From contig NTJZ01000009.1 of NCBI GenBank assembly GCA_002457215.1, positions 1 through 64,000 on the forward strand: DNA of 64,000 bases. Reading direction: 5' to 3'. Under the pieces are notes generated by a model, which worked only from the letters and a program-made list of their open reading frames with translations, had not been told where the DNA came from and did not search any database. Shown one piece after another: positions 8,462 through 18,225 of the stretch; the stretch's first letter is position 1, and each line of letters begins with the position of its first letter. The translations under genes were made by a program, and so were the position numbers. Source of the DNA: OM182 bacterium MED-G28 (GTDB lineage Bacteria > Pseudomonadota > Gammaproteobacteria > Pseudomonadales > Pseudohongiellaceae).

Positions 8462-9703
8462 ATGACCAAATCCTCTATGTCTAGGCGACGCTTCCTACAA
8501 TCATCTGGCGCTGCTGCTCTCTGGCTTCCTACTACCGTGAAAGGTTATACCGCTAGCGAAATTCAAGCTCTCTATGTTGATGGCGAGATGCAAGAGAATA
8601 TCTCCAAGCACGAGCTAGATACACCCGCTCTCTGTGTCGACCTGGATTTGCTCGAAGCGAACATCGCCACTATGCAGGCGACCACCCGCAGCAACGGCAT
8701 TGCTAGTCGCCCCCATGCAAAGACTCACAAGACGCCTGTTATTGCACAAATGCAACTAGATAGTGGCTCTATAGGTATCTGCACTGCAAAAGTTAGTGAA
8801 GCGGAAGCAATGTATCAAAATGGGATCGATGAAATTTTGATGACTACTACCAATGTAACACCGACAAAAATTCAACGCGCCATGAATTTGCGTCAAAACT
8901 GCCCTGGATTCGTTCAAGCAACTGACTCGCCGCAAAATGCCCGCTTACTATCTGAAGCTGCAATGGCCATGGGAATCAATGCTGATGTAGTTGTGGATGT
9001 TGATCCTGGAGGGCACCGTACTGGCATTACTCCAAGACAACCAGCTTTAGAACTTGCACAATTAATTAATCAGCTTCCTGCTTTAAACCTTAGAGGCTTA
9101 CTCTGCTATGACGGAGGCTCGCAACACGTTAAGGGTTTTGAACAACGCAAGAATCAAACCTTAGAAAGATTAGCTGCAGCGACAGAGACTTATGACTTAT
9201 TTAATCAAAGCGGTTTATCCACAGAAATCTTTAGTGGCGGAGGCACTGGGACTTACAACATCGATCATGAAACCCGCGGGCTGACAGATGTTCAAGTGGG
9301 CAGTTACGTTTTTATGGATGCTCAATACGTAGATATAGGTGGCGAGTCAGATGAAGAGATCTATTCGGATTTTCATACTTCTTTGACCATCTTAACGACA
9401 GTACTTAATGACCAATACGAAGGACGAGCTACGACTGATGCCGGAGCAAAAGCTTGCACCATTAATCGACCATGGGCGCGGATCAAAAACGAAACAGGAA
9501 TAAGCTATAGTTCAGGCTCCGACGAATTCGGTTCGATTCGGTATGACGAAAATGCATCGACCAAGTACAAAGTTGGGGATAAGCTCGAGTTAATCGTGTC
9601 CCACTGCGATCCCGTAGTGAATCTATACAATCAAATGTATGCTATCCGCGATGATAAAGTTGAGGCTGTTTGGCAAATTGCTGCGCGGGGATTATCTGCC
9701 TAA
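8462..9703 (+). CDS. Tat-exported D-threonine-aldolase-like PLP enzyme (alanine-racemase fold)
   Basis: A 413-residue protein beginning with a twin-arginine signal (SRRRFLQ, residues 7-13, then an Ala-rich core). The mature part is a fold-III PLP enzyme of the D-threonine aldolase/DSD1 family. PHAKTHK at 84-90 contains the likely PLP lysine (Lys87), followed by VVVDVDPGGHRTGI, GGGTGTYN and a C-terminal SHCD motif matching the metal-binding His/Asp pair of D-threonine aldolases. Such enzymes cleave D-3-hydroxy amino acids to glycine plus aldehyde, or dehydrate D-serine. Export by Tat implies cofactor insertion in the cytoplasm and action in the periplasm. Ribosome site GGAG lies before the ATG. 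Confidence 0.88.
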   Translation: MTKSSMSRRRFLQSSGAAALWLPTTVKGYTASEIQALYVDGEMQENISKHELDTPALCVDLDLLEANIATMQATTRSNGIASRPHAKTHKTPVIAQMQLDSGSIGICTAKVSEAEAMYQNGIDEILMTTTNVTPTKIQRAMNLRQNCPGFVQATDSPQNARLLSEAAMAMGINADVVVDVDPGGHRTGITPRQPALELAQLINQLPALNLRGLLCYDGGSQHVKGFEQRKNQTLERLAAATETYDLFNQSGLSTEIFSGGGTGTYNIDHETRGLTDVQVGSYVFMDAQYVDIGGESDEEIYSDFHTSLTILTTVLNDQYEGRATTDAGAKACTINRPWARIKNETGISYSSGSDEFGSIRYDENASTKYKVGDKLELIVSHCDPVVNLYNQMYAIRDDKVEAVWQIAARGLSA

Positions 9704-9717
9704 GCCCCGCTTCTTCT
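9685..9717 (+). terminator. Possible terminator overlapping end of aldolase-like gene
   Basis: GCGGGG (9685-9690) pairs with CCCCGC (9705-9710) around the stop codon and is followed by TTCTTCTTC. The tract is pyrimidine-rich rather than pure T, so termination efficiency is uncertain. Confidence 0.4.
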
Positions 9718-9865
9718 TCGTAACCAGCAAAATTGGAATTGATAGCGCAAACAACCAATGGTTAAACCAATAGTGTTAGGCAAACATTGCAAAATTAAGT
9801 GCTAACTATTTCGCAGGGAATAAAAGTGTTGTCTCTTGTGCTACCTAGCTATTCAAGAATCCCCA

Positions 9866-10741
9866 ATGAACTCTAAACTGGATCTGCGACCCTTGGATGC
9901 CAGCTTCGGTGCTATCGTAAATGGAGTCGATTTAAAAACTGTTGGCGATCACTTGTTTAATGAGATTTATCAGCTGTGGCTAGACCATAGCCTACTGATA
10001 TTTCCCAAGCAAACAATGCGCGGATCCGATCAGGTCCAATTTGCGAAACGCTTTGGCGAATTAGAATTTGATATCAAATCTGTTAGTAATATCAACAAAG
10101 ATGGAAGTGTCCGCAGCGATACCAAGAACGATGATGTGTTGAAAATATTGCAGGGAAACATGAGCTGGCATGCTGACAGCAGCTACCTCCCAGTCTTATC
10201 CAAAGGAGCGGTATTTTCTGCAAAAGTTGTACCTTCCAGCGGCGGTGAAACAAGTTGGGCCGACATGCGCTCAGCTTATGATGCCCTAGACTCCGATACA
10301 AAACACAATATCTCTAATCTGGCTGCTTACCATTCTCTGTACTACAGTCAATCGAAATTAGGTCATAATCATTCTACGAGGAGTGATTACAATGGTTACG
10401 GTTTTTTTGATCAGGACCCCCCGCTGCGACCTCTAGTTTACTCGCACCCCGAAACTCAGCGCAAAATATTAACCTTGGGTCGTCACGCTTATGGTGTTCC
10501 CGGCATGAAAGAAAATGAATCAGAAGCATTTCTTGCAGAGTTACTCGAATTTGCATGCCAACCCCCTCGCGTTTACCAACACAACTGGCAGGTAGGCGAT
10601 GTGGCAGTTTGGGATAACCGTAGCCTCTTGCATCAAGCTCGGCCTTGGGACATGACAGAACCTCGGATCATGTATCAATCACGTATTGCCGGCGACGAAA
10701 AATCGGATTTCGCTCCATCGCCTAAGCAAGGGGCAGCTTGA
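9866..10741 (+). CDS. TauD/TfdA-family Fe(II)/2-oxoglutarate dioxygenase
   Basis: A 291-residue enzyme of the TauD/TfdA fold, which couples 2-oxoglutarate decarboxylation to hydroxylation of a small substrate, often a sulfonate or aryloxy acid. Seen: the opening LDLRPLDASFGAIVNGVDL, the HxD iron motif in SWHADSSYLP, the distal histidine in WDNRSLLHQARPWD, and arginines after it (PRIMYQSRI) that would bind 2-oxoglutarate. A TTG at 9836 would add ten residues; the ATG at 9866 is where family homology begins and is preferred. The neighbouring acyl-CoA ligase is separated by about 190 bases, so a shared pathway is possible but not shown. Confidence 0.9.
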   Translation: MNSKLDLRPLDASFGAIVNGVDLKTVGDHLFNEIYQLWLDHSLLIFPKQTMRGSDQVQFAKRFGELEFDIKSVSNINKDGSVRSDTKNDDVLKILQGNMSWHADSSYLPVLSKGAVFSAKVVPSSGGETSWADMRSAYDALDSDTKHNISNLAAYHSLYYSQSKLGHNHSTRSDYNGYGFFDQDPPLRPLVYSHPETQRKILTLGRHAYGVPGMKENESEAFLAELLEFACQPPRVYQHNWQVGDVAVWDNRSLLHQARPWDMTEPRIMYQSRIAGDEKSDFAPSPKQGAA

Positions 10742-10935
10742 ATCTCATCGAGCATTTAATTAAAAGTAATACTTCTAATATGACTTCTAATGTATACATA
10801 CAAATTAACAAGCTACCACTTTGATAATATGTGCATTGCCTTTTTGCTCACTCTAGGCATTGAGCTTTAATAAATTCTGCCTTAGAGTTCGCCTCATCAC
10901 AACAAAACGCTTACCGATCGCATTAAGGGGTTAGA

Positions 10936-12504
10936 ATGATATTTAGAAATGACAAACCTGAAATCCAAGTACCTAATTCTGACCTAACTAGTATTGTTCT
11001 CTCAAAAGTAGATGAATTAGGTGACAAAGCCGCGTTAATTGACGGCCCAACTGGACGCACTCTCACCTATACCCAACTCAGAACACAAATTCGTCATCTC
11101 GCCGCAGGCCTTGATCAGCGTGGCTTTAAAAAAGGTGATGTTTGCGCGGTCTTCTGCCCGAATATTCCGGAATACGCAACAATATTTCTTGGAGTTGCCG
11201 CAGTTGGAGGAATAAATACTACAATAAATTCACTTTACTCCACTAATGACCTGATTCATCAATTTAAAGACTCTGGCGCGAAAATTCTAATCACCATACC
11301 CGCATTTATGGATCGAGCACTTCCTGCGGCGCAGGAATGTGGCATTAAAGAAATTTTTGTGCTCGGCGAAGCAGAAAACGCGACAGCATTTTCTGAGTTA
11401 CTTAATAACCCCGGCATTCCACCAAAGGTTACCATTGACCCAAAACGTGACTTAGTTGCACTTCCTTATTCCAGCGGCACCACAGGATTATCAAAAGGTG
11501 TGATGCTGACTCATGAAAATCTCTCTTCTAATATGGTACTTTCAGAATCAATTAACCCTCTAATAGATGAAGACTTAATGGTTGGCGTTCTTCCCTTCTT
11601 TCACATTTATGGCATGGTGTTAATTCTTAATCTCGCAATATATCGAGGTGTCACTTTAGTGACTATGCCGCGCTTCGATCTTGAACAGTTTCTTCAGATA
11701 ATCGAGGATTACAAAATTAGCACTCTGAGTTTGGTACCTCCATTAGTATTAGCTCTAGCTAAACACCCTTTAGTTGATAAATATGATACATCCAGCATTC
11801 GATTGATCAGTTCCGGCGCCGCTCCTCTGGGCTCTGAAATCGAAGAAGCCTGCGCTGAACGCTTGGGCTGTCAAATCTATCAAGGCTACGGGCTTACAGA
11901 GGTTTCAGGTGCTTGCCATGTTAATTCAGTTCCTGTGCCAGCGGAGAAAACTGGTGCAGTTGGTCGAGTTCTTCCCAACACCTACTCGAAAGTGATTGAT
12001 ACTGAAACTGGCGCTGAACTAGGTATCAATGAACGCGGAGAAGTTTTAATCAAGGGTATGCACATTATGGTGGGCTACCTGAATAATGACGATGCAACCA
12101 AGCATTGCATAGATGAAGACGGTTGGTTTCATTCAGGCGATATTGGTTATGCCGATGAAGATGGTTATTTTTATATTGTGGATCGTCTTAAGGAACTGAT
12201 TAAATACAAAGCCTATCAAGTTGCCCCTGCCGAACTAGAAGCTTTATTAGTTAGTCATGACGCTATAGCTGATGCTGCAGTTATACCAAGCCCTGATGAA
12301 GAGGCTGGAGAAATTCCCAAAGCCTTCGTAGTACTCAAGGGTGATATTTCCGCAGAAGAAATCATGAGTTGGGTAGCGAATGAAGTAGCGCCTCATAAAA
12401 AAATTAGAAAGCTCGAATTTGTCGATGAAATCCCAAAGTCAGCATCAGGAAAAATCCTTAGACGAGTTCTGGTTGAGCAAGAAAGAGCAAATATTAACAG
12501 CTGA
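10936..12504 (+). CDS. AMP-dependent acyl-CoA synthetase, 4-coumarate-CoA-ligase-like
   Basis: A 522-residue ANL-superfamily adenylating enzyme. Seen: the phosphate-binding loop SSGTTGLSKGV (179-189), the aromatic/adenine motif YGLTE near 318, the hinge GDIGYADEDGYFYIVDRLK, and the C-terminal catalytic lysine in SGKILRR (about 506). The KYKAYQVAPAELEALL stretch is closest to 4-coumarate/medium-chain acyl-CoA ligases. It activates a carboxylic acid to its CoA thioester with ATP in the cytoplasm. AAGGGG precedes the ATG. The actual acid, aromatic or fatty, cannot be told from sequence. Confidence 0.92.
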   Translation: MIFRNDKPEIQVPNSDLTSIVLSKVDELGDKAALIDGPTGRTLTYTQLRTQIRHLAAGLDQRGFKKGDVCAVFCPNIPEYATIFLGVAAVGGINTTINSLYSTNDLIHQFKDSGAKILITIPAFMDRALPAAQECGIKEIFVLGEAENATAFSELLNNPGIPPKVTIDPKRDLVALPYSSGTTGLSKGVMLTHENLSSNMVLSESINPLIDEDLMVGVLPFFHIYGMVLILNLAIYRGVTLVTMPRFDLEQFLQIIEDYKISTLSLVPPLVLALAKHPLVDKYDTSSIRLISSGAAPLGSEIEEACAERLGCQIYQGYGLTEVSGACHVNSVPVPAEKTGAVGRVLPNTYSKVIDTETGAELGINERGEVLIKGMHIMVGYLNNDDATKHCIDEDGWFHSGDIGYADEDGYFYIVDRLKELIKYKAYQVAPAELEALLVSHDAIADAAVIPSPDEEAGEIPKAFVVLKGDISAEEIMSWVANEVAPHKKIRKLEFVDEIPKSASGKILRRVLVEQERANINS

Positions 12505-12823
12505 CACACTCTGCACCCTGATCCAAATCACTTATAGGTCAAAAATAAGTCTGTTGTCAAAGGCACTGTACCTGATGAGGTTAACCAATTATCAATCAAG
12601 GCTATCACTGCATAATTTTTTTGTAGTGGAAAAAGTTTAATGTGGTCTGATTCTTGGCCTCACCTTAGTGAATAGATGCCTTTAGCTTAATCGAGCAAGG
12701 ACTGGGCATTAAAGTCTGCACTTTTATTACTAATCCCCGCTATAATCACGGCCCAAACTCAAAAGTGTAGCTTTACTCTTTACTTGAGTTTCCACTTTTT
12801 TAGCTATCTGACTTGGTTTATTA
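12505..12823 (+). other. 319-base gap between acyl-CoA ligase and rimO
   Basis: AT-rich with no ORF that has a credible ribosome site, no tRNA and no clear terminator hairpin. The rimO promoter is presumably in the last 100 bases, but I could not pick a convincing -35/-10 pair. Confidence 0.5.
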
Positions 12824-14152
12824 ATGCCTGAGAAAAATAAAGTTGGTTTTATTTCACTAGGGTGCCCAAAGGCTCTGGTGGATTCTGAACGAATACTCAC
12901 CCAACTGCGCATAGATGGTTATTCGATAGTTCCGAATTATGACGATGCTGATATCGTTGTAGTAAACACCTGTGGCTTTATTGATAGCGCCAAAGAAGAA
13001 TCTTTACAAGCGATAGGTGAGGCTATTGATGAAAATGGCAGAGTAATAGTGACTGGTTGCCTCGGAACACAGGCAGAACTAATTACTAATAGCCACCCCA
13101 AAGTCTTGGGTGTCACAGGCCCACAAGCCTACGAAGAAGTAGTGTCTCACGTTCATAGAAACCTACCTCCCCCAGCAATTCAAAGCAATCCATTTACCGA
13201 CCTAGTGCCGCCACAAGGTATTAAACTTACACCGAGACACTATGCCTATCTTAAAATTTCAGAAGGCTGCAATCATCGTTGTAGTTTTTGCATTATACCC
13301 TCTATGCGAGGAGATTTAGCTAGTAGACCTGTAGGGGATGTGCTAGATGAAGCCGAACGCTTAGTAAAGTCAGGCGTAAAAGAACTCTTAGTCATTTCCC
13401 AGGACACCAGCGCCTACGGTGTCGACACAAAATACCAAACTGGCTTTTGGCAAGGCAGGCCCATTAAGGCAAGTATGCAAGGGCTGTGTGAAGCTCTAGC
13501 TGACCTAGGCGTGTGGGTTCGTCTCCATTATGTCTACCCCTATCCTCATGTCGATCAAATAATTCCTTTGATGGCAGATAAAAAAATCCTCCCCTATTTA
13601 GATATTCCATTTCAACATGCCAGCATTAATATACTCAAAGCCATGCGCCGACCGGCCACAACTGAAAAGTCTTTGCAACGTATTGAAAGTTGGCGAATTA
13701 CCGCACCTGATCTTACGATTCGCAGCACATTCATAGTCGGTTTCCCAGGAGAGACCGACCAAGATTTTGAGATTTTACTCGAATTCTTGCAAGAAGCGCG
13801 CCTCGATCGAGTAGGCTGCTTTCAGTATTCCGCCGTGAATGGTGCCAAGGCTAACGATTTGCCCAACCAAGTCCCAGAACAACTTAAAGAAGAACGCTGG
13901 CAAAGGTTTATGGAAACTCAACAACAAATATCAACAGAACAATTAGCACAAAAAATAGGAAACACAATCAGTGTGATTATTGACGAAGAGGTTGCAGATG
14001 GGTACATCGGTCGATCGACTGCAGATGCCCCAGAAATTGACGGGCTCGTCTATTTCAATTCGCCGAGTAGCTTGAACATAGGTGAGATTCTTGATGTAAC
14101 AATTTCAAGTTCTGATGAATATGATCTGTTCGGACATGCTAAGTTGAAATAA
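12824..14152 (+). CDS. rimO: Ribosomal protein S12 methylthiotransferase RimO
   Basis: A 442-residue radical-SAM methylthiotransferase that thiomethylates the conserved aspartate of ribosomal protein S12. Domain order is as expected. The N-terminal UPF0004 domain has Cys14 ([13 protein letters not shown]), Cys50 (NTCGFID) and Cys79 (TGCLG) for the auxiliary cluster. The radical-SAM domain has CNHRCSFC, giving Cys149, Cys153 and Cys156. A C-terminal TRAM domain (about 380-442) follows. [12 protein letters not shown] and [11 protein letters not shown] distinguish RimO from MiaB. Full length, housekeeping gene, alone in its transcription unit. Confidence 0.97.
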   Translation: MPEKNKVGFISLGCPKALVDSERILTQLRIDGYSIVPNYDDADIVVVNTCGFIDSAKEESLQAIGEAIDENGRVIVTGCLGTQAELITNSHPKVLGVTGPQAYEEVVSHVHRNLPPPAIQSNPFTDLVPPQGIKLTPRHYAYLKISEGCNHRCSFCIIPSMRGDLASRPVGDVLDEAERLVKSGVKELLVISQDTSAYGVDTKYQTGFWQGRPIKASMQGLCEALADLGVWVRLHYVYPYPHVDQIIPLMADKKILPYLDIPFQHASINILKAMRRPATTEKSLQRIESWRITAPDLTIRSTFIVGFPGETDQDFEILLEFLQEARLDRVGCFQYSAVNGAKANDLPNQVPEQLKEERWQRFMETQQQISTEQLAQKIGNTISVIIDEEVADGYIGRSTADAPEIDGLVYFNSPSSLNIGEILDVTISSSDEYDLFGHAKLK

Positions 14153-14176
14153 AAAAAGGCCGACATTTGCCGGCCT
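14150..14176 (-). terminator. Terminator for fasciclin gene, between convergent genes
   Basis: AGGCCG (14157-14162) pairs with CGGCCT (14171-14176). Read on the minus strand the stem is followed by seven T, so it mainly serves the fasciclin gene; no T run follows in the rimO direction. Confidence 0.75.
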
Positions 14177-14199
14177 ATAAAGGGTCTATCAAGAAAAAT

Positions 14200-14685
14200 T
14201 TAGTTAGGTAATACGACTTGATCAATTACGTGTATTACACCGTTGGACGTCTCGATATCGGCAGCAACAACATTAGCGTTATCAATCTTTACTCCATCTG
14301 TTGCGTCAACGGATAGTTCTCCACCCTGAACACTCGCCACGTCCATGGACTTTCCCGCGATATCTGCGGACATAATCTTGCCAGGAACGACATGATAAGT
14401 GAGCACGGCCACGAGCTGTGCCTTATTCTCAGGTTTCAGTAAGTCTTCTACAGTCCCCATGGGTAATGCAGCGAATGCCTCATCGGTCGGCGCAAACACT
14501 GTAAACGGGCCGTCTCCCTTCAAGGTCTCGACTAGGTCTGCAGCCTGCACAGCAGCAACCAACGTGTTGAATTGGCCAGCAGCTATAGCGGTATCTACTA
14601 TATCCTGTGCTTTGACCGAAACACTCGCGATTGAAAAGGGTAAAATTGCAAGAAGTGCGAAAGCATATTTTTTCATGTTTAACAT
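14200..14685 (-). CDS. Secreted fasciclin-domain protein
   Basis: A 161-residue protein: signal peptide ([26 protein letters not shown], cut before QD) plus exactly one fasciclin (FAS1) domain. The two hallmark boxes are [15 protein letters not shown] near the middle and a YHVVPGKI box, followed by the C-terminal [17 protein letters not shown]1 domains are adhesion or binding modules; bacterial single-domain versions are secreted or periplasmic and of unknown ligand. An alternative start at the internal ATG (MKKYAF) is equally possible and would make a neater signal peptide. Confidence 0.93.
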   Translation of the reverse strand: MLNMKKYAFALLAILPFSIASVSVKAQDIVDTAIAAGQFNTLVAAVQAADLVETLKGDGPFTVFAPTDEAFAALPMGTVEDLLKPENKAQLVAVLTYHVVPGKIMSADIAGKSMDVASVQGGELSVDATDGVKIDNANVVAADIETSNGVIHVIDQVVLPN

Positions 14686-14908
14686 TTGTGATTCCTAAAA
14701 TTAATAATTAGTAACAATAGCGATAGGGATTACGGCGCTGACCTTACATCTAGATCACAATAATTTATAAAATAATAAATAAAATATTTTGTGAACTAAT
14801 TAAAAGAATTTGCCGTACTATCTACCTCACACTCCCCTTCTTTCAGAAGATATTGCCAACTTCTGCGAAGAGAGCTGTCCCTCCAGTGCAAAAGTAAGGC
14901 ATCTCAAA

Positions 14909-15811
14909 TTGAATTCAAAAAAGAACATACTAATTACCGGTGCTTCAGGTATGTTAGGGAGAGCAATTTCAAGCGCCCTCGAAAACCTCGGATATACTGT
15001 TTTTAAGCTAAAAAGGAATGTAAGCGAAGGACCTTTTTATTATTTAGAAAACACAGGCCATATCTTTCTTGACCCATCCATTTCATTGCATGCAGTCATA
15101 AATTTGGCAGGTAAAAATATCTCTGAAAAAAGATGGTCCACTAAAACTAAGAAGCTACTCGTTGACAGCCGGGTTCAAACCACCTTATTGATTTGTAGAG
15201 CCTTAGCTAAGCTTCCTATGCCTCCGAAAATTTTACTTTCAGCTTCTGCGATCGGTTATTACGGTACAAACGAAGAAAAAATCTTCGATGAGAGCAGCTG
15301 CGCGGGGCAGGATTTCCTATCTATTCTGGCGCAATCATGGGAGAGCGCAACAATGCCTGCCCAAGAAGCCGGCATTCGCACTACTTTTCTACGATTTGGG
15401 CTTGTGTTGAGCCCCACTGGTGGCGTTCTAAAAAATCTTATCTTACCCTTTCGGGCAGCGACAGTAGGAGTAATAGGATCTGGAGAACAAACGATGAGCT
15501 GGATTAGCTTAAATGATGCTGTTCAAATAATGTTGGCGTTATTGACGGAAAATGGTGTTTCAGGTCCCATTAATTTAGTCTCGGGGCACATAGTTACAAA
15601 TCGCGAATTCGCTCACTGCTTAAAAAAATCAATAAACCGACTCAAGCTTCCAAGAATTCCAAGTGCAATCGTTCGATTAATGTTTGGGGAAATGGCTGAT
15701 GCAGCTTTGCTAACAAGTTCAAGCGTAACGTCATTGAAAATCAAGAAACTAGGAATAGAGTTACAACATCCAAAACTGCAAAACTGCCTCTCCGATATAC
15801 TAAAAAATTAG
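14909..15811 (+). CDS. TIGR01777-family NAD-dependent epimerase/dehydratase-like protein
   Basis: An SDR protein of the SDR39U1/YfcH type. The start NILITGASGMLGRAISSAL is the dinucleotide-binding loop. VINLAGKNISEKRWSTKTKKLLVDSR and LSASAIGYYGT are family signatures, and the C-terminal DUF1731 region ends the protein. The frame is open upstream to a TTG at 14810, but the first 33 residues of that version are outside the family domain. The TTG at 14909 follows GTAAGG by about 9 bases and starts right at the Rossmann fold, so I prefer it. No ATG is available near the start. The reaction of this family is unknown. Confidence 0.85.
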   Translation: MNSKKNILITGASGMLGRAISSALENLGYTVFKLKRNVSEGPFYYLENTGHIFLDPSISLHAVINLAGKNISEKRWSTKTKKLLVDSRVQTTLLICRALAKLPMPPKILLSASAIGYYGTNEEKIFDESSCAGQDFLSILAQSWESATMPAQEAGIRTTFLRFGLVLSPTGGVLKNLILPFRAATVGVIGSGEQTMSWISLNDAVQIMLALLTENGVSGPINLVSGHIVTNREFAHCLKKSINRLKLPRIPSAIVRLMFGEMADAALLTSSSVTSLKIKKLGIELQHPKLQNCLSDILKN

Positions 15812-15966
15812 AAATCAGTGCTAATTCTTGCAAGCACCATCTATTTAAAGCAATAGCGCAACGTTCAGATGGGCCCTGGTCATCGAAAAATCACATCTTA
15901 AGTAACATCCGCTTTTTTTGATGCTAGTAGGATAAGCTATTGCTGACCTTCAGCAGCTATTTGCTT

Positions 15967-16353
15967 TTACAAGAAAAAATTACAGGCGACCATTATGGCC
16001 GCCATTGTTAATACAAATGCTCCCTCAACTACAGACGCATAAACTGTGTGTTCAGCTAATAGATTCGCAGCCACCAGTAAAAAGAAAAACGTAATACTAA
16101 TTAGAACTGCTGAAGCGAGAGAATTGTTTGCCACTGCCAAAGCTACCACCCAAGCAAATAATAAAGTACCTAAAAACTGAGTAACTAAGGTGGGTACTGA
16201 CTGGTCGCCATTCGCATCAATATCGATACCGACACCTTTGGACCACTTAACGCCAAACATCTTTCGCGAGTACCAAAGCGCATTCAACATAAAACAGACA
16301 ATAGTACTGCTTCCCACAGCCAACCAATTGACATTTGTGAACAAAGCGTCCAT
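15967..16353 (-). CDS. DUF1761 membrane protein
   Basis: A 128-residue protein with about four predicted membrane helices: VNWLAVGSSTIVCFMLNALWY, LVTQFLGTLLFAWVVALAV, ASAVLISITFFFLLVAANLLA and GAFVLTMAAIMVACNFFL. The first helix followed by WYSRKMFGVKWSKGVG matches DUF1761 proteins. Function unknown. It stands alone between convergent and divergent neighbours. Confidence 0.85.
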   Translation of the reverse strand: MDALFTNVNWLAVGSSTIVCFMLNALWYSRKMFGVKWSKGVGIDIDANGDQSVPTLVTQFLGTLLFAWVVALAVANNSLASAVLISITFFFLLVAANLLAEHTVYASVVEGAFVLTMAAIMVACNFFL

Positions 16354-16560
16354 TGAATTCTCCCGAATAGTTTTTGCTTAATTAAATAGTAGAGCGGCCT
16401 CTGTTTTAATCTCTTAACTATTTCATATTTAGTACAGCCTCCTTTACCGAACTTCTACCTTGAAGAGTTTTTATGCTGCCTGGAACAGACCCGAAAAACA
16501 GCGTACTCTAGTTCCCTTAACAGACTTTGATCGATATTAGCCAACATTAAGAAGGGCCCC

Positions 16561-18159
16561 ATGAATATTCGAAAATCTCTTGCTATCCTGCTAATCCTAA
16601 TACCTATAAGCATAGGACCGCTCCAGGCTCAGAATTCTGGATTCGATGGCCTTAAAGCGGAAGCTGTCGCGTCCGTAGATTCAATGCAGAAACTCACGCA
16701 AGAAATTATCGATAGTCTGTTTTCATTTTCAGAATTAGGTTTTCAAGAATTCGAAACCCAACGCTATCTTACAGAGCTACTTCAGGATAATGGTTTCGAT
16801 GTGGAACTTGGAATCTCTGGCATTCCCTCCGCCTGGTGGGCCAGCTGGGGTAGCGGCGAACCAGTGATCGCTCTGGGGTCTGACGTTGACGGCATCCCAC
16901 GCGCCTCGCAAATGCCAGGTGTGGCCTACCGCCAACCCATGATTGAAGGTGCTCCAGGACATGGTGAAGGGCATAACTCTGGTCAAGCAGTAAATATTGT
17001 TGCCGCATTAGCTGTTAAAGAAATAATGGAACGGGAAAATCTACCTGGAACAATTGTATTGTGGCCCGGGATTGCAGAAGAACTTCTCGGGACGAAAGCC
17101 TGGTACGCTCGCGATGGTCTCTTCGATGGTGTTGATGCCGTACTCTTTACTCATGTTGGCAGAAATTTAGGAGTAAGCTGGGGCCGCGCTCGAGGAACGG
17201 GGCTCGTTTCAGTTGAGTATTTATTTGATGGCGAAGCAGCACATGGCGCAGGCGACCCTTGGGAAGGGCGCAGTGCCTTAGACGCAGTCGAATTGATGAA
17301 TATCGCCTGGAATTTTCGTCGCGAGCATTTACATCCCTTGCAACGTTCCCATTATGTGATTAGCAATGGTGGAGACCAGCCCAACGTAGTGCCTTCTTCC
17401 GCCAGCGTCTGGTATTTTATTCGAGAAGTGACAGCTGATGGAATTCGCCAAAATTTTGCAACGCTACAACAGATTGCCGAAGGTGCCGCACTTATGTCAG
17501 ACACTTCAGTAACACGGCGTATAGTAGGTGCCGCCTACCCAAGACATTTTAATCGTCCAATCGCGTTGGCGATGGATCAAAATATCCAGAATGTAGGTTT
17601 GCCACAGTGGTCAGAAAATGATCAGCAATTCGCGAAAGCACTGCAAACACTTATGGGTTCAGAGGACCCGCAAGGACTAGCAACAGAACTTTCTGGAATT
17701 ACCCCAGATTTGGAAGAACCGGTATCTGGAGGTTCTGATGATATCGGTGATGTGGCATGGAATGTGCCGACTGTCACCTTGCGCTACCCATCTAATGTGA
17801 GTGGACTTCAAGGACACCATTGGTCAAGTGCCATGGCAATGGCAACGCCTATCGCCCACAAAGGAGCGGTGGCCGGCGCAAAAGTAATCGCCACTACGAT
17901 GCTCGATTTAGTGCAATCAGATACCCTTGTTAATGAAGCCCACTCTTATTTTGACGATGTACAAACTGCTGATGAAGAATATCAACCTTTTATCGGTCCT
18001 GAAGATCCACCTGCGATTGAAAAGAACGAAGATATAATGGCGGAATTTCGACCTTTGTTACAAGATTTATATTATGACCCATCCCGTTATGATACCTATC
18101 TTGAACAGTTGGGTATCGATTATCCTCAATTAGAAGCCACAGAGATTCGTCGAAATTAA
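16561..18159 (+). CDS. Exported M20-family amidohydrolase, AbgB-like
   Basis: A 532-residue metallo-amidohydrolase with an N-terminal signal peptide (cut near LQAQN). ELGFQEFETQRYLTELL is the typical opening of the M20D/AbgB group. GSDVDGIP and GHGEGHNSGQA carry the expected metal ligands, EELLG supplies the catalytic Glu region, and HGAGDPWEGRSALDAVELM belongs to the lid domain. AbgB cleaves p-aminobenzoyl-glutamate; relatives cleave N-acyl amino acids. This copy is longer than usual by a C-terminal extension (about 470-532) rich in acidic and aromatic residues and is exported, unlike cytosolic AbgB. The substrate is therefore open. Confidence 0.9.
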   Translation: MNIRKSLAILLILIPISIGPLQAQNSGFDGLKAEAVASVDSMQKLTQEIIDSLFSFSELGFQEFETQRYLTELLQDNGFDVELGISGIPSAWWASWGSGEPVIALGSDVDGIPRASQMPGVAYRQPMIEGAPGHGEGHNSGQAVNIVAALAVKEIMERENLPGTIVLWPGIAEELLGTKAWYARDGLFDGVDAVLFTHVGRNLGVSWGRARGTGLVSVEYLFDGEAAHGAGDPWEGRSALDAVELMNIAWNFRREHLHPLQRSHYVISNGGDQPNVVPSSASVWYFIREVTADGIRQNFATLQQIAEGAALMSDTSVTRRIVGAAYPRHFNRPIALAMDQNIQNVGLPQWSENDQQFAKALQTLMGSEDPQGLATELSGITPDLEEPVSGGSDDIGDVAWNVPTVTLRYPSNVSGLQGHHWSSAMAMATPIAHKGAVAGAKVIATTMLDLVQSDTLVNEAHSYFDDVQTADEEYQPFIGPEDPPAIEKNEDIMAEFRPLLQDLYYDPSRYDTYLEQLGIDYPQLEATEIRRN

Positions 18160-18192
18160 TAACCATAAGATTAACCATACATTAGCGAAACT

Positions 18193-18225
18193 CTTAAGCT
18201 TAGTTATATATTTGCTAAGCTTAAG
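18193..18225. repeat. Perfect 11-base inverted repeat over start of next gene
   Basis: CTTAAGCTTAG (18193-18203) is exactly complementary to CTAAGCTTAAG (18215-18225), with an 11-base AT-rich loop that holds the TTG at 18212. In RNA this hairpin would cover the start region of the following unknown gene. No T run follows, so it is not a standard terminator. Confidence 0.6.
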
